Below are positions 18,352-25,936 of a stretch of DNA of 64,000 nt, piece after piece; within the stretch, counting starts at the first letter, position 1, and every line of letters starts with the position of its first letter. Location of the stretch: positions 248,001 to 312,000 of the forward strand of contig CAVTMP010000004.1 of NCBI GenBank assembly GCA_963735885.1, written 5' to 3'. The notes under the pieces are model-generated. The model searched no databases, was not told the origin of the DNA, and saw only the letters and a list, made by a program, of their open reading frames with translations. This DNA comes from JBBSBL01 sp963735885 (GTDB taxonomy: Bacteria; Actinomycetota; Thermoleophilia; Solirubrobacterales; Solirubrobacteraceae). The position numbers and the translations under genes are program-made.

Positions 18352-19112
18352 GCGCGGGCGTGCAGGGCTCCGACGCGGACCTCCAGATCCCGGACCCCGC
18401 CGCCGACGGCGCCGACGAGCGCCCGGAGAAGGCGGTGACGATCGGGACGGTCTGCAAGCTCCTGCTCGGCGAGTTCCCCGACATCTCGATCTCGAAGATC
18501 CGCTACCTCGAGGATCAGAAGCTGCTCTCGCCGCGCCGCACGCAGGGCGGCTACCGGGTCTACACGCCGACCGAGGTCCAGCGGCTCAAGACGATCCTCC
18601 GCCTCCAGCGAGACGAGTTCCTCCCGCTGCGGGTCATCCGCCAGGAGCTCGCCAGCGGGCGCACCGAGCCGGAGGTGCCGGCCGCCGGAGATGCCCGCGG
18701 CGTGCGCCGTGCGGCGGTCGCCGTCCAGGCGCCGGGCGCGCTCTACTCGCTCGACGACGTGCTCGAGGAGACCGCCGCGGACCCGGCGCTCGTCGCCGAG
18801 CTCGAGGAGTACGGCGTGATCAAGGGCGCCTCGCGCGGCGGCGTGAGGCACTACGACGAGACCGAGCGCGAGATCGTCAGGGCCGTCACCGAGCTCGCCC
18901 GCTACGGCGTGGCGGGTCGCAACCTCCGGGTGTTCCGCTCCTCCGCCGACCGGGAGGCCGACCTGCTGCAGCAGATCCTCGCCCCGGCGCTGCGCTCGCG
19001 AAACCCCGAGCGGCGCAAGGAGGCCGTGGAGGCGCTCGAGAACCTCGCCTCGGTCACGAGCTACCTCAAGCACCTGCTGCTGGTGCGCGACCTGCGGGAG
19101 ATCGTCTCCTGA
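18348..19112 (+). CDS. MerR-family regulator, FtsR-like
   Basis: 254 aa. Winged-helix MerR domain at about residues 28-100: TIGTVCKLLLGEFPDISISKIRYLEDQKLL, GGYRVYTPTEVQRLKTILR. The C-terminal half (SLDDVLEETAADPALVAELEEYG..., then HYDETEREIVRAVTELARYGV) is the second, effector-like helical domain found in the Rv1828/FtsR type, which activates cell-division genes such as ftsZ in corynebacteria. Coupling to the FHA gene through ATGA mirrors garA/ftsR in mycobacteria. No metal-binding Cys tail is seen, so it is not a metal sensor. Confidence 0.85.
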   Translation: MSAGVQGSDADLQIPDPAADGADERPEKAVTIGTVCKLLLGEFPDISISKIRYLEDQKLLSPRRTQGGYRVYTPTEVQRLKTILRLQRDEFLPLRVIRQELASGRTEPEVPAAGDARGVRRAAVAVQAPGALYSLDDVLEETAADPALVAELEEYGVIKGASRGGVRHYDETEREIVRAVTELARYGVAGRNLRVFRSSADREADLLQQILAPALRSRNPERRKEAVEALENLASVTSYLKHLLLVRDLREIVS

Positions 19113-19144
19113 GATGCGCGCCGCCGCGGGACCGATCGTCTGAG

Positions 19145-19705
19145 ATGGGCGCGGGCGCGACGGCGGGCGTCGGCGGCGTCGACCTCCGCGCCCACATTCG
19201 CGACATCCCGGACTACCCGAAGCCGGGGATCGTCTTCAAGGACCTCACGCCGCTGCTGCTCGATCACGGCGCGCTCACGGCGGCGCTCGACGGCCTGACC
19301 GCGTGGGCGGCCCCGCGCGCGGTCGACGTGGTCGTCGCGGCGGAGGCCCGCGGCTTCATCCTCGGCGGCGCGCTCGCCCAGCGGCTCGGGGCGGGATTCG
19401 TCCCCGCCCGCAAGCCCGGCAAGCTGCCGGCCGAGACGGTGAGCGCCGAGTACCTGCTCGAGTACGGGATCGACGCGCTCGAGGTCCACGCCGACGCGAT
19501 CGGGCACGGTCGCCGCGTGCTCGTCCACGACGACCTCCTCGCCACCGGCGGGACCGCGAAGGCCGTGGCCGGGCTCGTCGCCCACCTGGGGGGAACGGTG
19601 GTGGGCTGCGCGTTCGTCGTCGAGCTCGCCTTCCTCGGCGGCCGGGGCGCGCTCGCGCCGGCCGACGTCCACGCGCTCGTGTCCTACACCGGCGAGACGG
19701 GGTGA
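19145..19705 (+). CDS. apt: Adenine phosphoribosyltransferase
   Basis: Purine salvage: adenine plus PRPP to AMP, cytosolic. 186 aa. RDIPDYPKPGIVFKDLTPLL is the N-terminal family block; AAEARGFILGGALA and RKPGKLPAET (the flexible catalytic loop) follow; the PRPP-binding loop is VLVHDDLLATGGTAKA. The ATG at 19145 lies just after the MerR gene. An in-frame downstream region beginning near GVDLRAHIRD could be the true N-terminus, so the first ~12 Gly/Ala residues are doubtful. The TGA overlaps the next GTG. Confidence 0.95.
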   Translation: MGAGATAGVGGVDLRAHIRDIPDYPKPGIVFKDLTPLLLDHGALTAALDGLTAWAAPRAVDVVVAAEARGFILGGALAQRLGAGFVPARKPGKLPAETVSAEYLLEYGIDALEVHADAIGHGRRVLVHDDLLATGGTAKAVAGLVAHLGGTVVGCAFVVELAFLGGRGALAPADVHALVSYTGETG

Positions 19706-20157
19706 GCGCGCTCGTGCCGGTCACCCGCCGGGAGCGCACGATCGCGGCCGCGCCGGACGACGTGTGGGCGGTCGTCGCCGATCCGCACCACCTGCCGCGG
19801 TGGTGGCCCGGGGTGCGGCGCGTCGAAGGCGTCGCGGGCGACCGCTTCACCAAGGTCCTCACCACGCGCAAGGGCCGCGCGGTGCGGATGGACTACCGCC
19901 TCGTGGCCGACGAGCCGCCGCGGCGGCGCCGCTGGGCACAGGAGGTCGAGGACACGCCCTTCGAGCGCCTGATCGCCTCCGCGGAGGAGGAGGTCGCGCT
20001 GGCGGCGGCGTCGGACGGCGAGGCCACCGCGGTGACGCTCGTGCTCGACCGGCGGCTGCGCGGCTGGTCGCGCTTCGGCGCGTTCTTCTTCCGTCGCGCG
20101 GCGCGCGAGGAGCTCGACGGCGCCCTCGACGGCCTGGCGGAGACCGTCGGTGCCTGA
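19702..20157 (+). CDS. SRPBCC (START-like) domain protein
   Basis: 151 aa, one helix-grip fold: a start strand TRRERTIAAAPDDVWAVVAD, then PHHLPRWWPGVRRVEGV, ending in the long C-terminal helix AAREELDGALDGLAETV. This family binds hydrophobic ligands or acts as cyclase/dehydrase or co-chaperone. No catalytic residues identify the ligand. GTG start overlaps the apt stop (GTGA). Its tail overlaps the next gene by 8 nt, so it is probably part of the same transcript as the FAD oxidase. Confidence 0.8.
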   Translation: MSALVPVTRRERTIAAAPDDVWAVVADPHHLPRWWPGVRRVEGVAGDRFTKVLTTRKGRAVRMDYRLVADEPPRRRRWAQEVEDTPFERLIASAEEEVALAAASDGEATAVTLVLDRRLRGWSRFGAFFFRRAAREELDGALDGLAETVGA

Positions 20158-21790
20158 GCGCGCGCAGATGCCGTTCTGGGGCTGGGGCGACCCCGGCCAT
20201 CCGCGTGAGCTGCCCGCACACGCCGTCGAGCACCTGCGGGAGGCCGTCGGACTCGCGGATCGCCCGCGGCCCCCGGTCGACCTCGAGGCGGTCCGCGTCC
20301 CCGCGAGCGGCCTGCCCGCCGCCGCCCGCGCCGCCCTGGTGGGGGTGGTCGGCGACGCGCACCTTCGAGAGGACCGCGCCGGACGGGTGCTCCACGCCGC
20401 GGGCAAGAGCTATCCCGACCTCGTGCGCCTGCGCGCCGGCGAGCCCGCGCACGTCCCGGACGCGGTCGTGCTGCCCGGCCGGGAGGCCGAGGTCGCGGCG
20501 GTCCTCGCGGTGTGCGTGGAGGCCGGCGTCGCGGTGGTCCCCTTCGGCGGCGGCACGAGCGTGGTCGGCGGCGTCGAGCCGCTGCGCGGGGACCACCCGG
20601 CGGTCATCGCGCTCGACCTCGCCCGCCTCCGGGAGCTCGTGGCGCTCGACGAGGTCGACGAGACCGCGGTCCTCGCTCCGGGCCTGCGCGGGCCCGAGGC
20701 CGAGGCCTCGCTCGCCACGCGCGGGTACACGCTCGGCCACTTCCCGCAGAGCTTCGAGTTCGCGACCATCGGCGGCTGCGTGGCGACACGCTCGGCCGGG
20801 CAGGCTTCGACGGGCTACGGCCGCATCGACGAGAACGTGCTCGGGCTGCGGCTCGTCGCGCCGGCGGGCGAGATCGACCTGCCGCCGCTCCCCGCGAGCG
20901 CCGCGGGCCCGGGCCTGCGCGACCTCGTCGTCGGCTCGGAGGGCACGCTCGGCGTGATCACCGCGGCCGCGCTGCGCATCGCGCCGCGGCCGGAGACGGC
21001 GCGCTACGAGGGCTGGTTCTTCCGGTCCTTCGCCGAGGGCGCGGAGGCGCTGCGGCGCCTCGAGCAGGCGGGCGCCGCGCCGACCGTGGCCCGCCTCTCC
21101 GACGAGTCCGAGACGCGCCTCTCGATGCTGCTGGCCGGCCCGGGCGGCGCGACCGCGAAGGCCGGCCGGGCCTATCTGCGGGCGCGCGGCTACCTCGACG
21201 GCTGCCTGCTGATCGCGGGCTGGGAGGGGACGGAGCGCGAGGTCGCGCGCCGCCGCGCGCGCGGGGCCTTCGCCCTGCGTCGGGCCGGAGGCGTCGCGCT
21301 CGGCGCCGCGCCGGGGCGGGCGTGGGAGCGCGGCCGCTACGCGGGGCCGTACCTGCGCGACGCCCTGCTCGAGCAGGGGGTCATGGTGGAGACGCTGGAG
21401 ACCGCGACCCCGTGGTCGAACCTCCAGGCGCTGCACGGCGCGGTCGGGGACGCCCTGCGCCGCGCGCTCGAGGGCCGCGGGACCCCGCCGCTCGTGATGT
21501 GCCACGTCTCCCACCTCTACCGCTCCGGCGCCTCCCTGTACTTCACCTGGCTCGCCCGGCAGCAGGAGGGCGAGGAGATCGCGCAGTGGCGGGCCGCGAA
21601 GACCGCGGCGTGCGACGCGATCGTCGCGGGCGGCGGCACGATCACCCACCATCACGCCGTCGGCACCGATCACGCGGCGTGGATGCCGCGCGAGATCGGC
21701 GCCCTCGGCGTCGAGGCGCTGCGGGCCGTGAAGGAGCGGCTCGACCCGACCGGCATCATGAACCCCGGCAAGCTGCTGCCGGAGCGATAA
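20150..21790 (+). CDS. FAD-binding oxidase, alkyldihydroxyacetonephosphate synthase-like
   Basis: 546 aa. N-terminal MPFWGWGD motif, then a PCMH/VAO-type FAD domain (~95-275): VVPFGGGTSVVGGVEP binds the FAD diphosphate, then FEFATIGGCVATRSAGQAS and LVVGSEGTLGVITAA. The C-terminal cap ends with THHHAVGTDHAAW and LDPTGIMNPGKLL. WGWG plus the triple His block are features of AGPS, the ether-lipid enzyme that swaps an acyl for an alkyl chain. Related actinobacterial proteins may instead be lactate- or glycolate-type dehydrogenases. GTG 20150 used; an ATG at 20168 (MPFWGWG) is an equally good start. Confidence 0.82.
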   Translation: MPERAQMPFWGWGDPGHPRELPAHAVEHLREAVGLADRPRPPVDLEAVRVPASGLPAAARAALVGVVGDAHLREDRAGRVLHAAGKSYPDLVRLRAGEPAHVPDAVVLPGREAEVAAVLAVCVEAGVAVVPFGGGTSVVGGVEPLRGDHPAVIALDLARLRELVALDEVDETAVLAPGLRGPEAEASLATRGYTLGHFPQSFEFATIGGCVATRSAGQASTGYGRIDENVLGLRLVAPAGEIDLPPLPASAAGPGLRDLVVGSEGTLGVITAAALRIAPRPETARYEGWFFRSFAEGAEALRRLEQAGAAPTVARLSDESETRLSMLLAGPGGATAKAGRAYLRARGYLDGCLLIAGWEGTEREVARRRARGAFALRRAGGVALGAAPGRAWERGRYAGPYLRDALLEQGVMVETLETATPWSNLQALHGAVGDALRRALEGRGTPPLVMCHVSHLYRSGASLYFTWLARQQEGEEIAQWRAAKTAACDAIVAGGGTITHHHAVGTDHAAWMPREIGALGVEALRAVKERLDPTGIMNPGKLLPER

Positions 21791-21791
21791 T
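21786..21791 (+). promoter_or_regulatory. -10-like box GATAAT before cupin
   Basis: GATAAT (overlapping the stop of the previous gene) ends 6 nt before ATG 21798. It gives the cupin its own leaderless promoter candidate. Confidence 0.4.
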
Positions 21792-21797
21792 GGCCCC

Positions 21798-22190
21798 ATG
21801 TCCGATTACACCGTCGTGAACCTGCTCGAGGTCGAGGACGTCGCCCCCAGGCACGGGCTCGCGCCCGGGCTCCAGTCGCGCTTCGCCCGCGTCCCGCTCG
21901 GGCTGGAGAACTCCGGCCTCACCCACTTTCGCGTCGCCCCCGACTTCCGCGTGCCGTTCGGCCACACGCACGGCGAGCAGGAGGAGATCTACCTCCTGGT
22001 GGCCGGCACGGCCCGGGTGCGGCTCGACGACGAGATCGTCGCGCTGCGCCCCTGGGACGCCGTGCGCATTCCGCCCGGCGTCGCGCGTGGCTTCGAGGCC
22101 GGCCCCGAGGGCGCGGAGCTCCTCGCCTTCGGCGCTCCCAACACCGAGAATCGCGACGCCGAGATGCTCTCGGAGTGGTGGACCGACTGA
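21798..22190 (+). CDS. Small cupin-domain protein
   Basis: 130 aa, a single double-stranded beta-helix. Metal-site pattern GHTHGEQEEIYLLVAG (His, His, Glu) and the second motif PWDAVRIPPGVARGFEAG. The second motif's usual His after PPG is replaced by Ala/Arg, so a full 3-His/1-Glu site is not evident. Function unknown; sensor, isomerase or storage roles are all known in the family. It follows the FAD oxidase by 7 nt and faces a minus-strand hydrolase. Confidence 0.75.
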   Translation: MSDYTVVNLLEVEDVAPRHGLAPGLQSRFARVPLGLENSGLTHFRVAPDFRVPFGHTHGEQEEIYLLVAGTARVRLDDEIVALRPWDAVRIPPGVARGFEAGPEGAELLAFGAPNTENRDAEMLSEWWTD

Positions 22191-22267
22191 GAGGGCCGCC
22201 GGCGCGTGGTGAGGGTCGGCGTCGCCCGCGACGACGAGGCCCGGCGGGTGGCCGGGGCGCGGGGCGC

Positions 22268-23086
22268 TCAGGCCGCCGTCGCCGCGGACGGCGGCGTGCG
22301 CGACGCCCCCGCGCGGGCGCCCTCGAGGATCACCCGGGCGCAGCGCTCGGGGTCGTCGGTGAAGGGATAGTGGCCGCAGCCGGGCAGCGTGACGTGGCGG
22401 GCGAAGGGGAGCATGCGGCGCGCCCGAGCGGCCTGGCGGAAGAGCAGCAGGATGTCGCGATCGCCCCAGGCCACGGTGACGGGCACGCCCCGCAGCGCGT
22501 CGGGGTCGTGGAAGCGGTGACCGGTGAACGCGGCCGCGCAGGCGGCGAAGCCGGGACAGGAGGCGGCGGCCGCGACCAGGTCGCGGGCCTCGGCGGCGGT
22601 CATCCGCCACGGGCGGCCGAGGACCAGGGGCAGGAGCAGCGTGCGGCCGAGCGCCGTGGCGAGGAGGGGGGAGGCGAGGGGTCCCACGGTCCGCGCGAGC
22701 GAGAGCTCGGCGGCCAGCGACCGCTGGCACCAGGCGCGCTCCCGCTCGGTCCAGAACCCGACCGGCGCGAACGCGGTCGCCGAGCGCACGGAACCGCGGC
22801 GCGCGAGCTCCAGCGCGATCCCTCCGCCCATCGAGACGCCGGCGACGTGCGGGCGCTCGATGCCCTCCTCCGCGAAGAACCGCTCGACCCGCTCGGCCTG
22901 GCCCGCGACGGTCGGCGGCGTCCCGTCCGGCGCCGAGCCCCCGAACCCCGGGAGGTCGAGGGCGTAGACCGTGTGTCGACGCTCCAGGGCCGGGAGCACC
23001 CGCGCCCAGCCCGGCCAGCTGGCGGCGAGGCCGTGCACGAGCACCAGAGGGTCGCCCGCGCCGCCGCGATGCCGGTTCAGGGCCAC
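22268..23086 (-). CDS. Alpha/beta-hydrolase fold protein
   Basis: 272 aa, single domain. Oxyanion region LVLVHGLAASW, nucleophile elbow GVSMGGG (Ser about residue 105), acid in VAWGDRD and catalytic His in LPGCGHYPFTDDPERCA, the complete triad. A helical cap lies between (~120-200). Esterase, lactonase or C-C hydrolase; substrate not readable. Start at the ATG giving MALNRHRG; it follows the 23100-24059 gene by 13 nt on the same strand, so likely co-transcribed. Confidence 0.85.
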   Translation of the reverse strand: MALNRHRGGAGDPLVLVHGLAASWPGWARVLPALERRHTVYALDLPGFGGSAPDGTPPTVAGQAERVERFFAEEGIERPHVAGVSMGGGIALELARRGSVRSATAFAPVGFWTERERAWCQRSLAAELSLARTVGPLASPLLATALGRTLLLPLVLGRPWRMTAAEARDLVAAAASCPGFAACAAAFTGHRFHDPDALRGVPVTVAWGDRDILLLFRQAARARRMLPFARHVTLPGCGHYPFTDDPERCARVILEGARAGASRTPPSAATAA

Positions 23087-23099
23087 GCGCCCGACCCGC

Positions 23100-24059
23100 C
23101 TAGCGCCTCAGCGACCCGCGCAGGATCACCGTCCCCGGCCGCGGCGGCGTCCGCTGGCCGGTCTTCACGGCCTCCCGCGTGATGACGATCTCGCGGAACT
23201 GGGCGGCGTTGGTCGGGACCGGCGCCTGCGCCGCGAGGCGTCCGTCGCGTCCGACGGGGCGGAAGCCGAGCGGGGTCGACCGCCCGCCGTTCACGAGCCA
23301 GATGCCGTAGAGCTGCTGCCCGCTGGGCTGCAGGCCCTGGCCGAAGATGATGAAGCCGGCCGTGTTGCCCTGGGTGACGAGCGTGGCGAAGGCCTTGGCG
23401 CCCCCACCGGCCGGCGTCGGCTGCAGGTTGACCTGCGCCCGCGGCACGGGGGCGGCCGCGTTCGTCCTGCCGGTCGTCGGGGTGGCGGAGCCGGCGGCGG
23501 CCCTGCTGCTGCCACCGCCGTCGTCGCCCCCGGTCAACGTGATGATCGCCACGACGACGAGCCCGATGATCGAGAGCAGCAGCAGGGCGCCGCCGATCTT
23601 CGAGCTGCGGGGGATGGGGGGACGCTCGCCCGCCTCGCCCTCGACCGCGGATCCGGCCGCCGCCTCGGTGGCGCCGTCCTCGCCGGCCTCCGCCGAGCCG
23701 GGTGCGCCGCCGGCCGGGATCTCCGGCAGCGTGCCCGCGGCGAGCGGCGCCACGGCGTCGGAGGCCTGCCGGGCCCACGCGCGACCCGCCGCGGAGCCGG
23801 AGAGGAACGTCTGCGTCTCCGCGGCGTCGGCCTCGCCCGCCTGCCCCAGCAGCCAGTCGGCGATCGCGCCGCGGCGCCCCGGCGAGAGCCGTCGCCCGGC
23901 CTCCGGGGCGAGCGCGTCGAGCGCGGCGTGGGCCCGGCGGCGGACCTCGTCCGCGTCGAGGTCGAGCAGGCCGGCGAGATCGTCATAGGAGCGCTCCTGG
24001 CCGAGCACCAGCTGCAGGACGGCGCGCTGGTCGGGCGGGAGGACGTCGAGCCGGCTCAC
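23100..24059 (-). CDS. Sigma-region-4-like HTH / transmembrane / extracytoplasmic domain protein
   Basis: 319 aa of unusual layout. Residues ~5-50 (LPPDQRAVLQLVLGQERSYD, then DLAGLLDLDADEVRRRAHAA) read as a sigma-70 region 4 helix-turn-helix. A second helical part, ~55-105, is followed by an acidic Ala/Gly/Glu linker and one membrane helix (~155-176, GGALLLLSIIGLVVVAIITL). The C-terminal ~140 residues, outside, contain a beta-rich segment (LYGIWLVNGGRSTPLGF) resembling the RskA anti-sigma C-domain. There is no RNA-polymerase core-binding region 2, so it cannot act as a sigma factor alone. Role as membrane-tethered regulator is inferred. Confidence 0.65.
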   Translation of the reverse strand: MSRLDVLPPDQRAVLQLVLGQERSYDDLAGLLDLDADEVRRRAHAALDALAPEAGRRLSPGRRGAIADWLLGQAGEADAAETQTFLSGSAAGRAWARQASDAVAPLAAGTLPEIPAGGAPGSAEAGEDGATEAAAGSAVEGEAGERPPIPRSSKIGGALLLLSIIGLVVVAIITLTGGDDGGGSSRAAAGSATPTTGRTNAAAPVPRAQVNLQPTPAGGGAKAFATLVTQGNTAGFIIFGQGLQPSGQQLYGIWLVNGGRSTPLGFRPVGRDGRLAAQAPVPTNAAQFREIVITREAVKTGQRTPPRPGTVILRGSLRR

Positions 24060-24123
24060 GAGCCCGACAGCCTAGAGAAGCCGGCCGCGCGGAGGCGGCG
24101 ATGGCCGGGCGTGCCGGGTGCGA

Positions 24124-25422
24124 TCAGGCGGCGGGCGGCGGACCGTCGGCGCCGGCCGACAGCAGCGCGTCGATGCCGGCGAGCTGGGCGCGCACCGCGG
24201 CCTCCATGGCCTCGAGCGCCTCGCGGGCACCCTCGACGTGCTTGGTGGCGCCGGTGAGCTGCGACTTGACCTTCCGCGTCGCCTCCAGCTGGGTCAGTGC
24301 CGCCTCGACGCGCTCGCGCACGGCGGCGGCGTCGACGCCCTCCGTCTCCGTGCGGCTCATCGCGACGCGCGCCCGGGCCAGCGCGTAGGCCACCTCGAGC
24401 ATGAGCCGAGAGCCCTCGTCGGGATCGAAGACCACGAAGAGCTTGTTGCCGCCGACCTCGCGAAGCGCGCGGGCCTTCGCGGGAAGCTCCTCGGCGTTCC
24501 GCACGACCAGGACGCCGAAGTCCGCGTCGCGGTTGGCCATCGCGGCGTCGAGCTCGTCCAGCGCCTCGCGCCGCCCGAGCTGGCGGTTCTTGGCCTCGAA
24601 GACGATCCGCCCCCGGCAGGCACCGCGGGCGCCGTCGATCTCCACGACGACGTCGCCGGTCTTGCCGGTGGCGCCCTTGAGGTCCCCGGTCGCCTCGCAG
24701 TCGTCGCCCTGGGCGGCGGCGATGTCGTCGAGCGCCTCGCCGACGGCCTCCTCGTAGGTGCGGCCCTTGGCGGTGCCTCGCGCCTCGGCGGCGGCCAGCT
24801 CGGCCTCGCCCAGCCGGTCGGCGCGGAGGCCCTCGACCTGCGCCGTGAGCGCGGCGAGCCGGCCGTGAAGGGCCCGCACCTCCTCGGCGTGCCGTCGCCC
24901 GGCATCGCCGATCGCGCGCACCTGGGCCTCCTTGAAGTCGCCGAGCGGGGAGCCGTCGGCGGCGCTGAAGGCCCGGACGATCTCCTCGCGCGACCCGCGC
25001 ATGACCTCGGTGACGATCTCGCGCACCTTGTGCTGGACGGCGACGCTGCTCCCGTCCCCGAAGTGCTGCTCCAGGGCCTTGGCGAGCACCCCCTGGTCGG
25101 CGGAGAAGACGGCGTCGAGCTGGCGCTCGAGCGCCTCGCCGACGCCGCGGGCCCGCTCGCCGAACTGCACCTCGACCTCGCGCGCGGTCTTCTCGAACTC
25201 GGCCCGCACGAAGTCGGTGTTCGCGGCGGACTGCTCGCGATCGAGGACCCGGGCGCCGATCTCGACCGCGTCGCGGACGAGGGCGGCGACGTCGGCGCCG
25301 GCCTGCTCGCGCTCGCGGGCCAGGCGCACGGCCGTCTCGTCGGCGACGGTGAGCCCGTCGACGGCGAGGACGTCGCCCTGGACGCGGACGCGGGGGTGGT
25401 GGAGAGGGGTGGCGGCTTCCAT
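24124..25422 (-). CDS. Coiled-coil protein with PD-(D/E)XK nuclease-like domain
   Basis: 432 aa. A long alpha-helical, heptad-like N-terminal part (~28-215) precedes a compact domain with KGRTYEEAVGEAL (Glu224/225), then GDVVVEID (Asp257) and RIVFEAKNRQ (Glu276, Lys278). This is the acid / D / E-x-K order of restriction-endonuclease-like folds, and reminiscent of DUF2130 and RmuC proteins. RmuC-type proteins limit DNA rearrangement. A short helical tail follows (~355-420). No restriction or methylase partner is nearby and there is no signal or membrane segment. It diverges from the thioesterase gene. Function unknown; nuclease activity inferred from motif only. Confidence 0.65.
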   Translation of the reverse strand: MEAATPLHHPRVRVQGDVLAVDGLTVADETAVRLAREREQAGADVAALVRDAVEIGARVLDREQSAANTDFVRAEFEKTAREVEVQFGERARGVGEALERQLDAVFSADQGVLAKALEQHFGDGSSVAVQHKVREIVTEVMRGSREEIVRAFSAADGSPLGDFKEAQVRAIGDAGRRHAEEVRALHGRLAALTAQVEGLRADRLGEAELAAAEARGTAKGRTYEEAVGEALDDIAAAQGDDCEATGDLKGATGKTGDVVVEIDGARGACRGRIVFEAKNRQLGRREALDELDAAMANRDADFGVLVVRNAEELPAKARALREVGGNKLFVVFDPDEGSRLMLEVAYALARARVAMSRTETEGVDAAAVRERVEAALTQLEATRKVKSQLTGATKHVEGAREALEAMEAAVRAQLAGIDALLSAGADGPPPAA

Positions 25423-25499
25423 GGTCCTGTGGTCGCAGGCTAGAGCCCGAACCTGACGGAACGGCGGAGGCGCGGCGGAGGCGCCGCGCGCGCGGCGGC

Positions 25500-25505
25500 T
25501 ATCGT
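25500..25505 (+). promoter_or_regulatory. -10-like box TATCGT before thioesterase
   Basis: TATCGT ends 8 nt before ATG 25514, without a ribosome site. Candidate leaderless start. Confidence 0.35.
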
Positions 25506-25513
25506 GCCCGCCG

Positions 25514-25924
25514 ATGAGCGACCTCGACCCCGGCGTCCTGGCGCGGACCTTCGACGCCCACTACGGCCTCGAGGTCGACGAGCTGGGCGACGGGCTGGTC
25601 CGCGCCCACGTGCTCGTGCGGCCCGAGGTCAAGCAGGCGAACGGGATCGTCCACGGCGGGGTGTACTGCTCGATCGCCGAGGGGATCGCCTCGATGGCGA
25701 CCTACCTGGCGGTCCGCGAGGACGGCCGGGTCGCGATGGGCCTCGCGAACCAGACGAGCTTCCTGCGCCCGGTCGGCGAGGGTACGGTCCACGCCGTCGC
25801 CGAGGCGATCCACCGGGGCCGCACCACGTGGGTGTGGGACGTGCGCTTCACCGACGACGCCGGCCGGCTGTGCGCCGTCTCGCGCATGACCATCGCGGTG
25901 CGCGAGCGCCCGCCCGCCGGCTGA
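25514..25924 (+). CDS. PaaI-type hotdog-fold thioesterase
   Basis: 136 aa, one hotdog domain. NGIVHGGVYCSIAEGIASMA carries the HGG motif with the Glu (AEG) expected to act as the catalytic base, followed by RVAMGLANQTSFLRPV, the central strand/helix block of the PaaI/YdiI group. Such enzymes hydrolyse aryl- or acyl-CoA, for example DHNA-CoA in menaquinone synthesis. No such pathway gene is adjacent, so the substrate is open. Confidence 0.85.
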   Translation: MSDLDPGVLARTFDAHYGLEVDELGDGLVRAHVLVRPEVKQANGIVHGGVYCSIAEGIASMATYLAVREDGRVAMGLANQTSFLRPVGEGTVHAVAEAIHRGRTTWVWDVRFTDDAGRLCAVSRMTIAVRERPPAG

Positions 25925-25936
25925 GGCCGGCGCGGC

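Noticed and set aside
22191..22267. Possible small gene starting GTG after the cupin
   Set aside because: The open stretch has no ribosome site, no recognised domain, and runs into the antisense hydrolase.
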